Assembly: GCA_964542875.1 (NCBI GenBank)
Contig: CAZIWA010000038.1
Span: forward strand, 1-42,356
Direction of reading: 5' to 3'
Source: CAZGOM01 sp964542875
GTDB lineage: Bacteria > Planctomycetota > Phycisphaerae > Phycisphaerales > Phycisphaeraceae
Length of the DNA stretch: 42,356 bases
Part shown: positions 24,501 to 32,597 of the stretch, in pieces
How positions within the stretch are numbered: position 1 is the first letter of the stretch
How the letters are laid out: every line of letters begins with the position of its first letter
Program-made: the position numbers and the translations under genes
The notes under the pieces: model-generated
Databases searched by the model: none
What the model was told of the DNA's origin: nothing
The model's input: only the letters and a program-made list of their open reading frames with translations

Positions 24501-25317
24501 TCGACGCCCCGGGCCCCCAGTTCGCCAGCGCAGACGCCTGGAAGTCCACCTCCTTCCCGTCGCGCGTGATCACCAACTCCGAAACCTCCCTCACCGCCCC
24601 CCGCGGCAGCGGAATCGAAAGCCGCACCGGCACCCCCATCGTCCGCGTATCCTCCAGCGCCTCCAGCGTGACCGGCAGCCCCTCAGCGGGAAACGCCGCC
24701 GCATCCGACTTCTTGGCCGTCTTGGTGAATTCCCACCGTGCCTCGGCCCCTTTGCTTCCCCCTTCGTCCTCCAGCCATGCCGCCGCGCGATAGGTCCCCG
24801 TCGGCAGCCCCGCCACATTCAATGCCGCGTGAAACTTCGGATGCACCGGCCCGGCAACCTCCACACGGTCGATCTCCGTCTCCCCGCCTCCCGAAAGCGC
24901 CCCAACCGTCAGGACCATCTTCGCCGCGATCGCCTTGGCCGCAGGCGGTGCCCCCGCGCTCCCTCCCTGCTTCGCGGCTTCTTGGTCGTCTCCCCCTTGC
25001 GCACCCGTCTCCGTCGACCCAACCTTCACCGGCCCCGTGGCAGCAGGCCCCCCCGCCGCCGGCCCCGCGCCCACCGGCAACAGCGCGATCAGGAACTGTC
25101 CCGTTTCATCGTCGGCCCAATACTCCTTACGGTCCGCAAACATCACGGATTTGCCCGTGATGATCCCTTGCTTCGCATCGGCCTTGGAAAGCGCCAGGTT
25201 CACCGGCTTACCCAGCACCTTGGGCGCACCCGCCGCCGCGCCTTCCCCACGCGACCCCGGCCATGCCGCCATCAGCGCAACCAGCAACACCAGCGCAACC
25301 CGCACGAAATGACTCAT
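21535..25317 (-). CDS. RIFT-barrel exo-rhamnogalacturonan-lyase-like secreted protein
   Basis: A 1260-residue exported protein. ATG 25317 (behind GGAAG) starts a signal peptide MSHFVRVALVLLVALMAAWPG. About 60-130 is a Gly/Ala/Pro-rich low-complexity stretch. From about residue 220, GVPVRLSIPLPRGAVREVSELV and KEVDFQASALANWGPGASIRW follow the pattern of the PcRGLX/YetA N-terminal RIFT barrel. A beta-sandwich follows (about 330-520), then a long helical toroid (about 560-1000; TLSPAWCARSQ, WPDTHTYWLPAEGRASLHRAWQNS, GDARARDLFAMWVDSL). C-terminal beta-domains end at LPGVAESK. Characterised relatives cleave unsaturated rhamnogalacturonan chains, so a pectic substrate is inferred. It is preceded by a pseudopilin gene in the same unit (51-bp gap). 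Confidence 0.68.
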   Translation of the reverse strand: MSHFVRVALVLLVALMAAWPGSRGEGAAAGAPKVLGKPVNLALSKADAKQGIITGKSVMFADRKEYWADDETGQFLIALLPVGAGPAAGGPAATGPVKVGSTETGAQGGDDQEAAKQGGSAGAPPAAKAIAAKMVLTVGALSGGGETEIDRVEVAGPVHPKFHAALNVAGLPTGTYRAAAWLEDEGGSKGAEARWEFTKTAKKSDAAAFPAEGLPVTLEALEDTRTMGVPVRLSIPLPRGAVREVSELVITRDGKEVDFQASALANWGPGASIRWAEAKFVAQYKDGKAQGYRLMKRAPGVKAGAPSVKVEEKADEITVDNGTLRFTVSKKSFAGIQKAWFDASGRGKYDLSAPVISALGDESGPFLMDERLVKFTSAADKTPSVRVEEAGPESVTLLASGWYADRDKRVPPLCQYQVRMTLAAGQGEVGIAHNTVITYDTRKHKIRDLGFAINYTGAKRYAFGVDGAGVAGKLPQGPGVAPKRQGEQTQYAAVYMHQKTWELCTVTREDGKTVEGKKSDGWVAAWSDEQPVLSVTLRDVWEKFPKELEAHSGAIVVHAWPKNGKRVFTAEQELALKNIYKFWCFHQHPMLDLNLPQDYYEVLSGLSGTETRETRAEHALNGNGQGMTLGSNISVRVYPAMLEQNENATLLSALCLKDAKLFEMQPYATLSPAWCARSQALEPTGELGSDFKDFEETILSGLISYNGSVERGQAYGMFIWPDTHTYWLPAEGRASLHRAWQNSHYHQVGNAWVLWLRSGDARMLRWARDNSAHFRDVGTIAYAEPTSAETAIAFHLPGAMYHCKGCTPWGSEAKGMIRRDTHAGLYGHWVDSDAHLYAWLIGGDARARDLFAMWVDSLKQYGYMGSGVRREANNTLAMILNAYEFTGDADFLAPIWTLGQSLRTREPLEQQNPGPMWHPLWINRYYHLTRDPDYVPFILKYGRWTAMGGTWNLALSALAYEVSGDKTYLTQQLNAVKQFPRRLYRCAGDPYDNYGMGPGPLGMNWGEMGVGPFMRALKQAGVREFPADLPERDGQYPVAMGRKAFSELWGYTKAGGEIKIEMATMGVEGDAHRGEVVVTSPDGQVLSRQPQGQANRIVTTAQVKAPAGSLVNVAYQGYGGVGSGVKGFDAQGSVLIAGRGYATSSAYFYMMPMGQAQEAVLKFDAPAVDGNDRSIVSVIVTDGAGKTVLESSLHHLFTHKSASVTLDPAKNPLPWRVDTLGAVRFSVTSGEGRWAIAPTRANLETMAPLLRKLPGVAESK

Positions 25318-25368
25318 TGAACTTCCAGTCTTCAAGGGAAATGATTCACGCCCCGCTCCACGCCATCC

Positions 25369-26193
25369 TTACGGCAGCCAGTAATCGTTGCGCTTGGCAC
25401 GGTCCAACGCCGTCGCTGCCCCGCCGCCGAAGTTCAGCGGAATCACCGACGGCCAGTTCACGTACGACGCATGACCATCGAAAAACACCGAGTTGAACCC
25501 GCACTCGAAGTCCGGCATGTACGTATCGGTCATGCCCTCCGGCAGGCGCTTGAGGTTATGCCGGATCGCAGGAGATGAACGGTTGTCGGTCGAACTGGCG
25601 AAGTCCGCCGAAAGATAAGGCGAAAAATATTCCCGTGGCGCAGTCCCTGCGACGTTGAACATCGTCGTGAAACCCGAATCCACATACATGAACTTCATGT
25701 ACGGGTTCCGGAAATCATCCACCCGCTTAAGCACGGTGCTCGTGCGCCCGCCATTGGAATCCACGGGATACACAAACGGATTCTGCGAATACCCCCACCG
25801 CACCTTCTGGACGACGGCCCCCATCACCCGCGTCGACCCCAGCGGGCAGTCGAATGCTTTTTGCGTCGTCAGGTACAGGTTCAGGCAATCCGCCCAGTAC
25901 GCCCACCGGTACGTGTCCATCACCCGTTTCTCGCTGGCCGCAGGCGAGTAGTTGAAGTCGGCGGGGTTGAGCACCTGCGGCGTCGTCGACTGCTTGAAGT
26001 CCTGCGCATACATAAAACCCGCCTGCCCCAGCGACCGCACGTTCGCCAGGCAGTTCGCGTCCCGCGCCGTGCGCCTGGCCTCGCCCAGCGTCGGTATCAG
26101 CAGCGACAGCAGCACTGCCGTGACCGACATCACCACCAGGACCTCAATCAGCGTAAACCCCGGGCGCACGTACTGTTTGATGCGATAAATCAT
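25369..26193 (-). CDS. Pseudopilin-like protein in the carbohydrate operon
   Basis: A 274-residue protein with the prepilin signature PGFTLIEVLVVMSVTAVLLS near 10-29 and a Glu at mature position 5. ANCLANVRSLGQAGFMYAQDF follows, then an aromatic globular domain and the terminal GFNSVFFDGHASYVNW (DG motif of the H-X9-DG class). ATG 26193 has GAGAG upstream and gives a short, normal leader. The longer frame to 26277 runs into the divergent promoter region. It is the first gene of the unit with the lyase-like gene, so the two are probably co-expressed. Placement suggests a surface or secretion role linked to polysaccharide use, inferred from context. Codons mostly end in G. Confidence 0.84.
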   Translation of the reverse strand: MIYRIKQYVRPGFTLIEVLVVMSVTAVLLSLLIPTLGEARRTARDANCLANVRSLGQAGFMYAQDFKQSTTPQVLNPADFNYSPAASEKRVMDTYRWAYWADCLNLYLTTQKAFDCPLGSTRVMGAVVQKVRWGYSQNPFVYPVDSNGGRTSTVLKRVDDFRNPYMKFMYVDSGFTTMFNVAGTAPREYFSPYLSADFASSTDNRSSPAIRHNLKRLPEGMTDTYMPDFECGFNSVFFDGHASYVNWPSVIPLNFGGGAATALDRAKRNDYWLP

Positions 26194-26259
26194 GATGGCG
26201 CTCTCTGGACATGAAAACTGGAACCGGCCTTTGAAATACCGCCCCACTTTAAACCAACA

Positions 26260-26314
26260 TCTAAGACAACACAACACATTTATACTATCATCAGTAAACT
26301 ATTTTTAAGATAAT
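26260..26314. promoter_or_regulatory. Candidate operators between the pseudopilin/lyase unit and the dehydratase
   Basis: The AT-rich 128-bp divergent region holds TAAGACAA (26262-26269, the reverse of TTGTCTTA) and TAAGATAA (26306-26313, the reverse of TTATCTTA). They are 44 bp apart, four times 11 bp. AGTAAACT at 26293-26300 is the same 8-mer found beside the regulator's own site at 20119. The second site ends nine bases before the ATG of the plus-strand gene and replaces any Shine-Dalgarno, so binding there would block its start directly. Confidence 0.5.
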
Positions 26315-26321
26315 CTACGAC

Positions 26322-27485
26322 ATGACACGCAAACACTCAATTTCCTCCGCCCGCGCCTGGCGTCTGCGCGTCCCCCTCCTCCAGGAATGGTGCGCCAGCC
26401 CTGAATTCGGCGGTCAACCCATCGGCCCCGACCGCCTCATCCTCAAGCTCACCTCCAATTCCGGCATCCCCGGCTGGGGTGAAGGCCAGTTCAAACCCGG
26501 CGATGACCTTCAGAAAGTTCTTGATCGCATTGTAAACAGGCCCCTGGACGCCTTCCGCACCCAATTCCTGGACCTCTGGGACGCAAAGGCCACCTACTGG
26601 CACCTCCCCGCGCCGCCTTCCCCCTACGCCAGCCCCGCCGAAAACCTCCGCATGCGCCTTCGCCACCCCTTTCAAACCCCCGTCGAAATGGCCCTCCTGG
26701 ACCTCACCTCCCGCCTGGCCAGCCAAAGCCTCAGCCAACACTGGGGCGGACGCTGGCGCGACGCCATCCCCACCGACTACTGGATGGGGCGCGTCACCCC
26801 CAAAGACGCCAAACGCCTCGTCAAACGCGGCATCTCCCTGGGCTTCCACGGCATCAAAATCAAGACCACGCTCCAGGACCCCAACGTCCAGCGCCTCCAG
26901 GCCATTAAGCAGGCCGCAGGGTCCGCCGGCTTCTCCGTCACGGTTGACCCCAACCAGCGCTTCTTCCGTCTCGACGACGCCCGTCGCGTCATCCTCGATA
27001 TGGATAAAGTCGGCAACATGCGCATCCTCGAAGACCCCTTCCCCCGCCTGCACCTTCAGGACGCCATCGCCCTGCGTCCCCAGATCTCAGCGCGCCTGGT
27101 CATCCACCTCGACGACCCTGAGTCCATCAACACCGTCATGAACTCCGGCGCCGCAGGCGGCCTCAACCTCGACAGCCACACCGTCGGCCTCGCCGGCTGG
27201 CGTCAGCTCGCCGCCGCCGCCGACGCCGCCAACCTTCCCTGCTGGCACGGCAGCGCCCTGGACCTTGGCATCTACACCGCCGCCCAGCTTCACCTCGCCG
27301 CCGTCACCCCAAACTGCCAGCTCCCCGGCGACCAGATCGGCCCCTGGTTGCGCGAATCCCACCTCCTCAAACACGCCTTCACCGTCGAAAACGGCGCAGT
27401 CCGCGTTCCCACCGGTCCCGGCCTCGGCATTGATGTCGATGAATCCCTCGTCGAGCGCTACGCCGTCGAATCCTTCTCGGCGTGA
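26322..27485 (+). CDS. Enolase-superfamily sugar-acid dehydratase (mandelate racemase/MLE type)
   Basis: A 387-residue protein of the mandelate racemase/muconate lactonising group. The N-terminal capping domain spans about 1-135. The barrel shows GIKIKTT with the KxK pair Lys179/Lys181, and metal ligands Asp209 (VTVDPNQRF), Glu237 (ILEDPF) and Asp264 (IHLDDPES). CWHGSALDLGIYTAAQLHLAA (about 307-327) contributes the barrel-closing acidic/His region. Relatives dehydrate sugar acids such as rhamnonate, galactonate or glucarate to 2-keto-3-deoxy acids. Exact substrate cannot be read. In this locus, with dehydrogenases and a lactonase, it would be the third step of a non-phosphorylative route. Its stop lies six bases from the stop of the convergent hydrolase gene. 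Confidence 0.82.
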   Translation: MTRKHSISSARAWRLRVPLLQEWCASPEFGGQPIGPDRLILKLTSNSGIPGWGEGQFKPGDDLQKVLDRIVNRPLDAFRTQFLDLWDAKATYWHLPAPPSPYASPAENLRMRLRHPFQTPVEMALLDLTSRLASQSLSQHWGGRWRDAIPTDYWMGRVTPKDAKRLVKRGISLGFHGIKIKTTLQDPNVQRLQAIKQAAGSAGFSVTVDPNQRFFRLDDARRVILDMDKVGNMRILEDPFPRLHLQDAIALRPQISARLVIHLDDPESINTVMNSGAAGGLNLDSHTVGLAGWRQLAAAADAANLPCWHGSALDLGIYTAAQLHLAAVTPNCQLPGDQIGPWLRESHLLKHAFTVENGAVRVPTGPGLGIDVDESLVERYAVESFSA

Positions 27486-27491
27486 CTCGCC

Positions 27492-29807
27492 TCACCTCAG
27501 CCGGTCCAATTCCGCCTCGAACATCTTCCTGAATTGATGGTCGATCACCGCACGGTTCCCCTCGTACACGCTCACCCCGTCGTACCGTTTCAAGAAATCC
27601 CCCAGGTGGTCCCGCATCGCATCTGACTTGAACCCCGACAACCCCCTCACCAGCGGCACCTTCGCCCGCACCATCGCCTCCCATTCCGGCGTCGGCTCCA
27701 CACACGCCTCACCCACGCGCCCCGAAGGCATCGAATCGGCGATCACTTCATCGCACAACCCCTCCGCCAGCCAAGCCTCCAGGTCGATCCCATCAAACAG
27801 GCAATGATTGGGCCGTACCCAGATCGCCACGGGCATGTGCCCCAATCCCGCGCGCTTTAGGTCTGCTTTCAACTCCCTTCCGAACTCCGTCATATACCGC
27901 GCCCGGTGCCGGTGCCAACGCACCGACGCCTCATCCGTCGGCGGCAAGCCATGGTTGAACTCCAGCTCCCCCGCCTTATGCTGCGGCGGTTCCTCCCCAT
28001 ACTCCCTCCGATATCCCTCCACCAGAATCGGCGCCCGGTGCAGGATCGGCGCATGTCGCAGAAACCCAAGGTTCAGCCCGTCCAGCCCGTACCGCGCCGC
28101 CTCCAGCAAAATGGCCCGCTTATGCGCCCGCACCTCCGGATGCGCCAGGCACAGCTTGCGTCCCTTGCTTCCGTTTTCCCATGTCTCCCAGAATTGCGGG
28201 TTATTCCGATAAAAGTCGCTTTGCACGTTTCCCCAGTACGCATTAAACCGCATCCACCCCACCACTTTGAGCCCATGCCGGTGCCCCGTCTCCACCGCCT
28301 CCCGCAGCATGTCCACTTTCCGCTGCATGCGTCCGCCTTCCTTGGTCGTGGGCGAATAGACCCCATGCACCTTTCCGTAGGTGTACCGCTGCGTCCCCAC
28401 CCGCGTCGGGTATTCGGTCACCTGGCCGTCGATGCGCCAGATCAACGACGAAAACCCCATGCACGCATGCTGACGGATCACCTCTCGATAAGGCTCGATG
28501 CTGGGCTCCCGGCAGTCATTGATCATGTTGATGTCTGGTGCGTCGATAAATGAATGCAGCGCCAGCGCCCCCGCCATGGGCATACGCACCGGTTCCTGTG
28601 TCGGCACCAGCCGCACCGCGCCCACCAGGGTGATGTCGTGCCGTTCCGGCGCCCGTGCCAGCGTGATCTGGCTCTCAGGCATCAGGTCATGCACGCCATA
28701 GTCCACCTCTCGCGTCTCCTTCACCCCCGAAAGCACACGATCAAAGCACGTTCCTCCCTCTCCCGCCACCCGGTACAAGGGCCGCCCGTCCACCCGGATC
28801 AGCGGCGCAGCCCCTGGCCCTGTTTCCACCACGATCCGGTGCCTCCCGCTCACCCCCGCCCTGAATAAGACCGGTTCCGGAAACGCCTCGCTGGGCGCAT
28901 ACAGCGCCTTCCCCGCACGGCACCACGGCGCAGGCGCCAGCCGCCACTGCCTCGGGTCAAAGGCCGTCTCAGCTCCAACAGCCACCTCTCTCTCCGGGTG
29001 CAGCACCACCCCCTCTTCCCCATCAACTTCCCCGGCACCGCTCCCCGTCAACGCCGGCACCCGGCGGCGCCGCGCCACATCCAACCGCAAATCGCCGATC
29101 AGGCTTTCGTGCGCCCCGCCAGACCAGGCCCCCACCCAGAACTCATGCCGCACCACCTCGCCCGCCTCCAGGCTCAGCACCGGAAACCGCGCGGACATGT
29201 CCGTCGTGTACAGCACCGCCCTGTGCGGGTTGATCTCCAAACCATCTGGCAACACCTGCACCCGGGTCATCTGCTCACGGCACTTGGCCGCGATCATCAA
29301 CCCATCGTCATTTCCCTGCCGGAAAAACACCCGCCACGTCGGCAGTTCCACCCCCGTGGAAAGCTCGCAGCCGTCGAAATAATGGTCGCGCTCGTCTCCC
29401 AGCGGGTCCGCAAATCCTTCCGCGAACGCAAACATCGGCAACGCCGTCGGCATCGCACCCCGGATCGCTTTGATCGCCCGCGTCGACGTCCTCACCCGCA
29501 TGAACGCCCCGCTCTCGGGAATCAAGTAGTCCCTCACCACCCGCACCGCCTCATCCTGCCATATCGAACGCACGCGTCCCTTGCCCCACCACACCCTTGC
29601 GCACCCAAGCACGCTCACTGCCGGGCCTGGCGTCGCATCCCCTTTGTCGGTGTGCGTCACCCCATCGATGCGCAGGCGGAAATAGTCTCCTTTCAGCAGG
29701 TCCCGTCCGTCTGCGCCGCAAAGCGCGATCATCCGGCCCGTCGCCTGATCGAAAGTCCCGGCAACCCCGCGATTGGCCATCCGTACCGATGAAATGGTGT
29801 CTGTCAT
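27492..29807 (-). CDS. Large TIM-barrel glycoside-hydrolase-like protein
   Basis: A 771-residue protein without a signal peptide if started at ATG 29807 (AAGG upstream). Residues about 1-270 are beta-rich (VAGTFDQATGRMIALCGADGRDL), like the N-terminal domains of glycosidases. About 270-430 is another beta region. About 430-771 looks like a GHL10-type TIM barrel: MGFSSLIWRIDG, MLREAVETGHRHGLKVVGWMRF, YGLDGLNLGFLRHAP, PVAIWVRPNHCLFDG. At the strand where such proteins usually carry a catalytic Asp ('DGxxLDxxR') this one reads DGLNLGFLR, so the mechanism may differ. It follows the epimerase-like gene by 38 bp, forming a two-gene unit. Substrate is unknown but likely a pectic or related oligosaccharide. 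Confidence 0.68.
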   Translation of the reverse strand: MTDTISSVRMANRGVAGTFDQATGRMIALCGADGRDLLKGDYFRLRIDGVTHTDKGDATPGPAVSVLGCARVWWGKGRVRSIWQDEAVRVVRDYLIPESGAFMRVRTSTRAIKAIRGAMPTALPMFAFAEGFADPLGDERDHYFDGCELSTGVELPTWRVFFRQGNDDGLMIAAKCREQMTRVQVLPDGLEINPHRAVLYTTDMSARFPVLSLEAGEVVRHEFWVGAWSGGAHESLIGDLRLDVARRRRVPALTGSGAGEVDGEEGVVLHPEREVAVGAETAFDPRQWRLAPAPWCRAGKALYAPSEAFPEPVLFRAGVSGRHRIVVETGPGAAPLIRVDGRPLYRVAGEGGTCFDRVLSGVKETREVDYGVHDLMPESQITLARAPERHDITLVGAVRLVPTQEPVRMPMAGALALHSFIDAPDINMINDCREPSIEPYREVIRQHACMGFSSLIWRIDGQVTEYPTRVGTQRYTYGKVHGVYSPTTKEGGRMQRKVDMLREAVETGHRHGLKVVGWMRFNAYWGNVQSDFYRNNPQFWETWENGSKGRKLCLAHPEVRAHKRAILLEAARYGLDGLNLGFLRHAPILHRAPILVEGYRREYGEEPPQHKAGELEFNHGLPPTDEASVRWHRHRARYMTEFGRELKADLKRAGLGHMPVAIWVRPNHCLFDGIDLEAWLAEGLCDEVIADSMPSGRVGEACVEPTPEWEAMVRAKVPLVRGLSGFKSDAMRDHLGDFLKRYDGVSVYEGNRAVIDHQFRKMFEAELDRLR

Positions 29808-29845
29808 GAATGCCTTGTTAAAAAAACAGGGTTCCCGATCTCTGC

Positions 29846-30757
29846 TCACTGTCCCGCCGCTGGCCCCACCCGGGATGCCACGCCCGGCGCCCACCCCAGC
29901 GTCTCCAGGTATCGCTCGAACGTCACCTTGGGCCGCCAATCCAGCATCTGCGCGGCTTTTTCGATGTTCGCCACCGGCCACAGGTTCTCCGCGGTCACCC
30001 GCACCCGATGCCGCTCCAGCACTTGTGCGCTCCCGGGCCACAGCCGTTCGACCGTACCCATCGGATCATCAATCCCCGAATCGATATCCCTCTGCGTGAT
30101 CGGCGTATCCGGCCCGATCAGCAGCACCTCGTTCTTGAGCCCCGGCGCGACGCACGCCCGCAGCGCCGCCTCGCCCGAATCACTCGCCGAAATGGCCCGC
30201 GCCAGCAGCCCCGTCCCGATGGTTTCGATCCCCGCAGGCCGGATCCACGCATAGCGCAGGTGGACCACTTCCACCCCTTTGCTGCGCGCGTAAAAATCCC
30301 CCACCTGCTCCGCCAGATACTTTGAATGCGGGTAAATCCACTCCAGCGCGGGCGGAGTTTCCTCCGTCACCACCGACGGCCCGTTGCCTTTCCACCCCAG
30401 CCCGTAAAGAATCGTCAGCGACGAGACATTCACCACCCGCCCCACTCCCCCACGCACGCACGCTTCAAACACATTCCCCGTTCCCGCCACATTCACCCGG
30501 TAGAAGTCCGCAGGAGATGAGCGATCCATATCCCCCCCGTGCATCGCCGCCGCGTGGATCGCCATGTCGCATCCGCGTGCCGCCCGGGTCAACCCCTCCA
30601 GGTCCATCACATCGCAAACCACGCCCCCCAACTCCAGCACCGCCGGCGACCGGTCCACCGCCACAAACTCGTATTGGCCGCGCCCCGCTTGCAAAATCGC
30701 ACGTCCAAGCCGCCCGCAAGCCCCTGTCACCATGATTCTTGGCATCGTTTGATCCAT
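29846..30757 (-). CDS. NAD-dependent epimerase/dehydratase-family oxidoreductase
   Basis: A 303-residue extended short-chain dehydrogenase. The Rossmann motif is TGACGRLG (11-18). The NAD-selecting acidic residue is Asp35 (VAVDRS), and the catalytic set is Ser112/Ser113, Tyr142 and Lys146 (YPHSK). Close folds include UDP-sugar 4-epimerases and uronate dehydrogenase. The absence of nucleotide-sugar genes and the lactonase and dehydratase in the locus favour a free sugar or uronate dehydrogenase. That is inference. ATG 30757 is used, and ATG 30745 is an alternative. It is first in a unit with the TIM-barrel protein and divergent from the esterase, with three motif copies between them. Confidence 0.82.
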   Translation of the reverse strand: MDQTMPRIMVTGACGRLGRAILQAGRGQYEFVAVDRSPAVLELGGVVCDVMDLEGLTRAARGCDMAIHAAAMHGGDMDRSSPADFYRVNVAGTGNVFEACVRGGVGRVVNVSSLTILYGLGWKGNGPSVVTEETPPALEWIYPHSKYLAEQVGDFYARSKGVEVVHLRYAWIRPAGIETIGTGLLARAISASDSGEAALRACVAPGLKNEVLLIGPDTPITQRDIDSGIDDPMGTVERLWPGSAQVLERHRVRVTAENLWPVANIEKAAQMLDWRPKVTFERYLETLGWAPGVASRVGPAAGQ

Positions 30758-30768
30758 GTGAATCTACA

Positions 30769-30798
30769 ATATCTTACTATTGTCTTTCTTTTATCTTA
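30769..30798. promoter_or_regulatory. Three phased operator-like motifs
   Basis: ATATCTTA (30769-30776), TTGTCTTT (30780-30787) and TTATCTTA (30791-30798) lie on the plus strand, each starting exactly 11 bp after the last, about one helical turn. Each differs from TTRTCTTA by at most one base. A TACAAT hexamer at 30765-30770 could be a -10 element for the plus-strand esterase, without a good -35. The sites sit between the epimerase-like gene (starts 30757) and the esterase gene (starts 30873). Confidence 0.55.
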
Positions 30799-30872
30799 CA
30801 TCAATCATATTCCATGTTCGCCCAGCGTACAATCCCTTTTCTCACACCAACTTCATCCCCCGTGATTCAACC

Positions 30873-32411
30873 ATGAACGACTCCACATACCCGCTCCTCC
30901 TTACCGGCCTGACAAGGTCCCACGCAACCATTCAGGCCAATCGCCCCGTCTTTGTGCGCGGCAAGGCCCTCCCCGGCCAAACCATCGACATACACCTTGG
31001 CCCCCACGCCTCTCAAACCACGGCCGATCCCCAGGGCCGCTGGCGCGCCTCACTCCCCTCGCTTCCCTCCGGCGGACCTTATTTGGGATACGTCGCCGCC
31101 GCCGGCCACCGGCGGACCATCGAAAACCTCCACGTCGGCGAGGTGTGGCTCTGTGCCGGCCAGTCGAACATGGCAATGTCCCTTGTCGCCCTGGATGCGC
31201 AGGAAGTCCCTCAGCCCGACCCGCAGACCCCGCTTTGCTTCACCCAGATTCCCTCCAGCGTCAGCGCCCTTGCGCTGTCGGATGCTCCCATCCATTGGCA
31301 GCACCCGGCCCTGGCTCCCAAATCCGCCTCCGGCATGGCCTTTCATTTCGCCCACAGCCTGCACAGCCGCCTGCGCACCCCAGTCGCTTTCGTCCAATCC
31401 GCCGTCGGCCACACCCCCGCCATGGCCTGGACACCCCGCGCCTTCATCCAACCCGGCTCCACTGCCGCCCAGCGCCTGGCGCAGTTCGACCATGACCTCC
31501 TTTCCCGTCCCGACGCCGTCGCCGATCTCAACCAGTGCCGCAAGGCGCTCGAAGGCCCCTGGAGCCAATGGAACAAGGCCATCAGCGCCTGGCAGCCTGT
31601 GGCTCGCGCGGCCCTGGCCGCCGGTCGGCCGATGCCTCCGATGCCGCCCCGCGCAACCGGTCTGGGCGATCCCCACGCGCCCACCGTTCTCTACAACGCC
31701 ATGCTCGCCCCCCTCCAGGATGAGCCCATTGCAGGCATTCTCTGGTACCAGGGCGAATCAGACGCCATCCTCGGCCTCTCCGGCGAATACCCTCAATCCC
31801 TCGCCGCCTTGGTCCGGGGTTTGCGCCACACCTTCGGCGATGTTCCCGTTGTCATCGTCGAACTCCCACGCCACTACGACATCCAATGCGACGACCCCGA
31901 CGAAGCCTGGCCCGCTGTCCGCTGGGCCCAGCAATCAGCCCTTGCCGACCCCACCATCGGCGTGGTCCCCTCCCTTGATCTGGGTGACACTGAAAAGATC
32001 CACCCCACCCGCAAACGCGAGCTGGCCCGCCGTGCCGCCGATATCGCCCTGGCCCTGGCCTATCCCGGCCATCCAGCCTCCCCCCGCCACAGGCACGGCC
32101 CGATCCTCGATCACGCCCGCTTCATCGGCGGCAGCATTGAACTCTCGTTCAAAGGCATCCGCGGAGCCCTCGCGCTCAAGCCTTCCGATGCTCCCAATGC
32201 CGCGCGCTTTGAAGCCCTCATCGCAGATACATGGCACACGGTTGCCCCCCGCATCGCCGGACCATCACTCCTGACCCTCGCAACGCCCATGCCCGCGCGC
32301 GCCGTCCGCTACGCCTGGGCAGCCGACCCCCTACCGACTCTTTTCGATTCTGCCGGGGATGATTCCGCGCTCCCGGTTTCCCCCTTCGTCGCCCATCACA
32401 ACCACCCCTGA
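30873..32411 (+). CDS. Sialate O-acetylesterase-like SGNH carbohydrate esterase
   Basis: A 512-residue SASA-family esterase. A short beta-domain (about 1-85) precedes GEVWLCAGQSNM (89-100) with nucleophile Ser98. ILWYQGESDA (about 288-297) is the family's second hallmark. The late DLGDTEKIHPTRK (about 369-381) supplies the catalytic Asp/His. Such enzymes remove O-acetyl groups from sialic acids, xylans or pectins. No signal peptide is seen, so it should be cytoplasmic and act on imported oligosaccharides. ATG 30873 starts the conserved region. The frame open from 30780 is the operator-bearing spacer. Codons are strongly C-ending, in contrast to the divergent neighbour. Confidence 0.85.
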   Translation: MNDSTYPLLLTGLTRSHATIQANRPVFVRGKALPGQTIDIHLGPHASQTTADPQGRWRASLPSLPSGGPYLGYVAAAGHRRTIENLHVGEVWLCAGQSNMAMSLVALDAQEVPQPDPQTPLCFTQIPSSVSALALSDAPIHWQHPALAPKSASGMAFHFAHSLHSRLRTPVAFVQSAVGHTPAMAWTPRAFIQPGSTAAQRLAQFDHDLLSRPDAVADLNQCRKALEGPWSQWNKAISAWQPVARAALAAGRPMPPMPPRATGLGDPHAPTVLYNAMLAPLQDEPIAGILWYQGESDAILGLSGEYPQSLAALVRGLRHTFGDVPVVIVELPRHYDIQCDDPDEAWPAVRWAQQSALADPTIGVVPSLDLGDTEKIHPTRKRELARRAADIALALAYPGHPASPRHRHGPILDHARFIGGSIELSFKGIRGALALKPSDAPNAARFEALIADTWHTVAPRIAGPSLLTLATPMPARAVRYAWAADPLPTLFDSAGDDSALPVSPFVAHHNHP

Positions 32412-32597
32412 CGGCCTCCCGGCGGACGCAACTCCATGCTCTGTCTGAAAACTCCCTTCGTAGAGTGGCGCCGAGTCTTCGAGGCCCACCATAGCGAGCT
32501 GGATACCCATTGATTCTGCGAAATCACAGGCAAGCCTCTTTCTCACGGATGCATCTTCTTCCTCATCTTCCTCGCTCCCGCCGTATTCAGACAAAGC

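Noticed and set aside
32331..32594. 87-codon minus-strand frame after the esterase gene
   Set aside because: Low complexity, overlaps the esterase 3' end, and contains the same repeat core as the 38634 element, so it is more likely a spacer.
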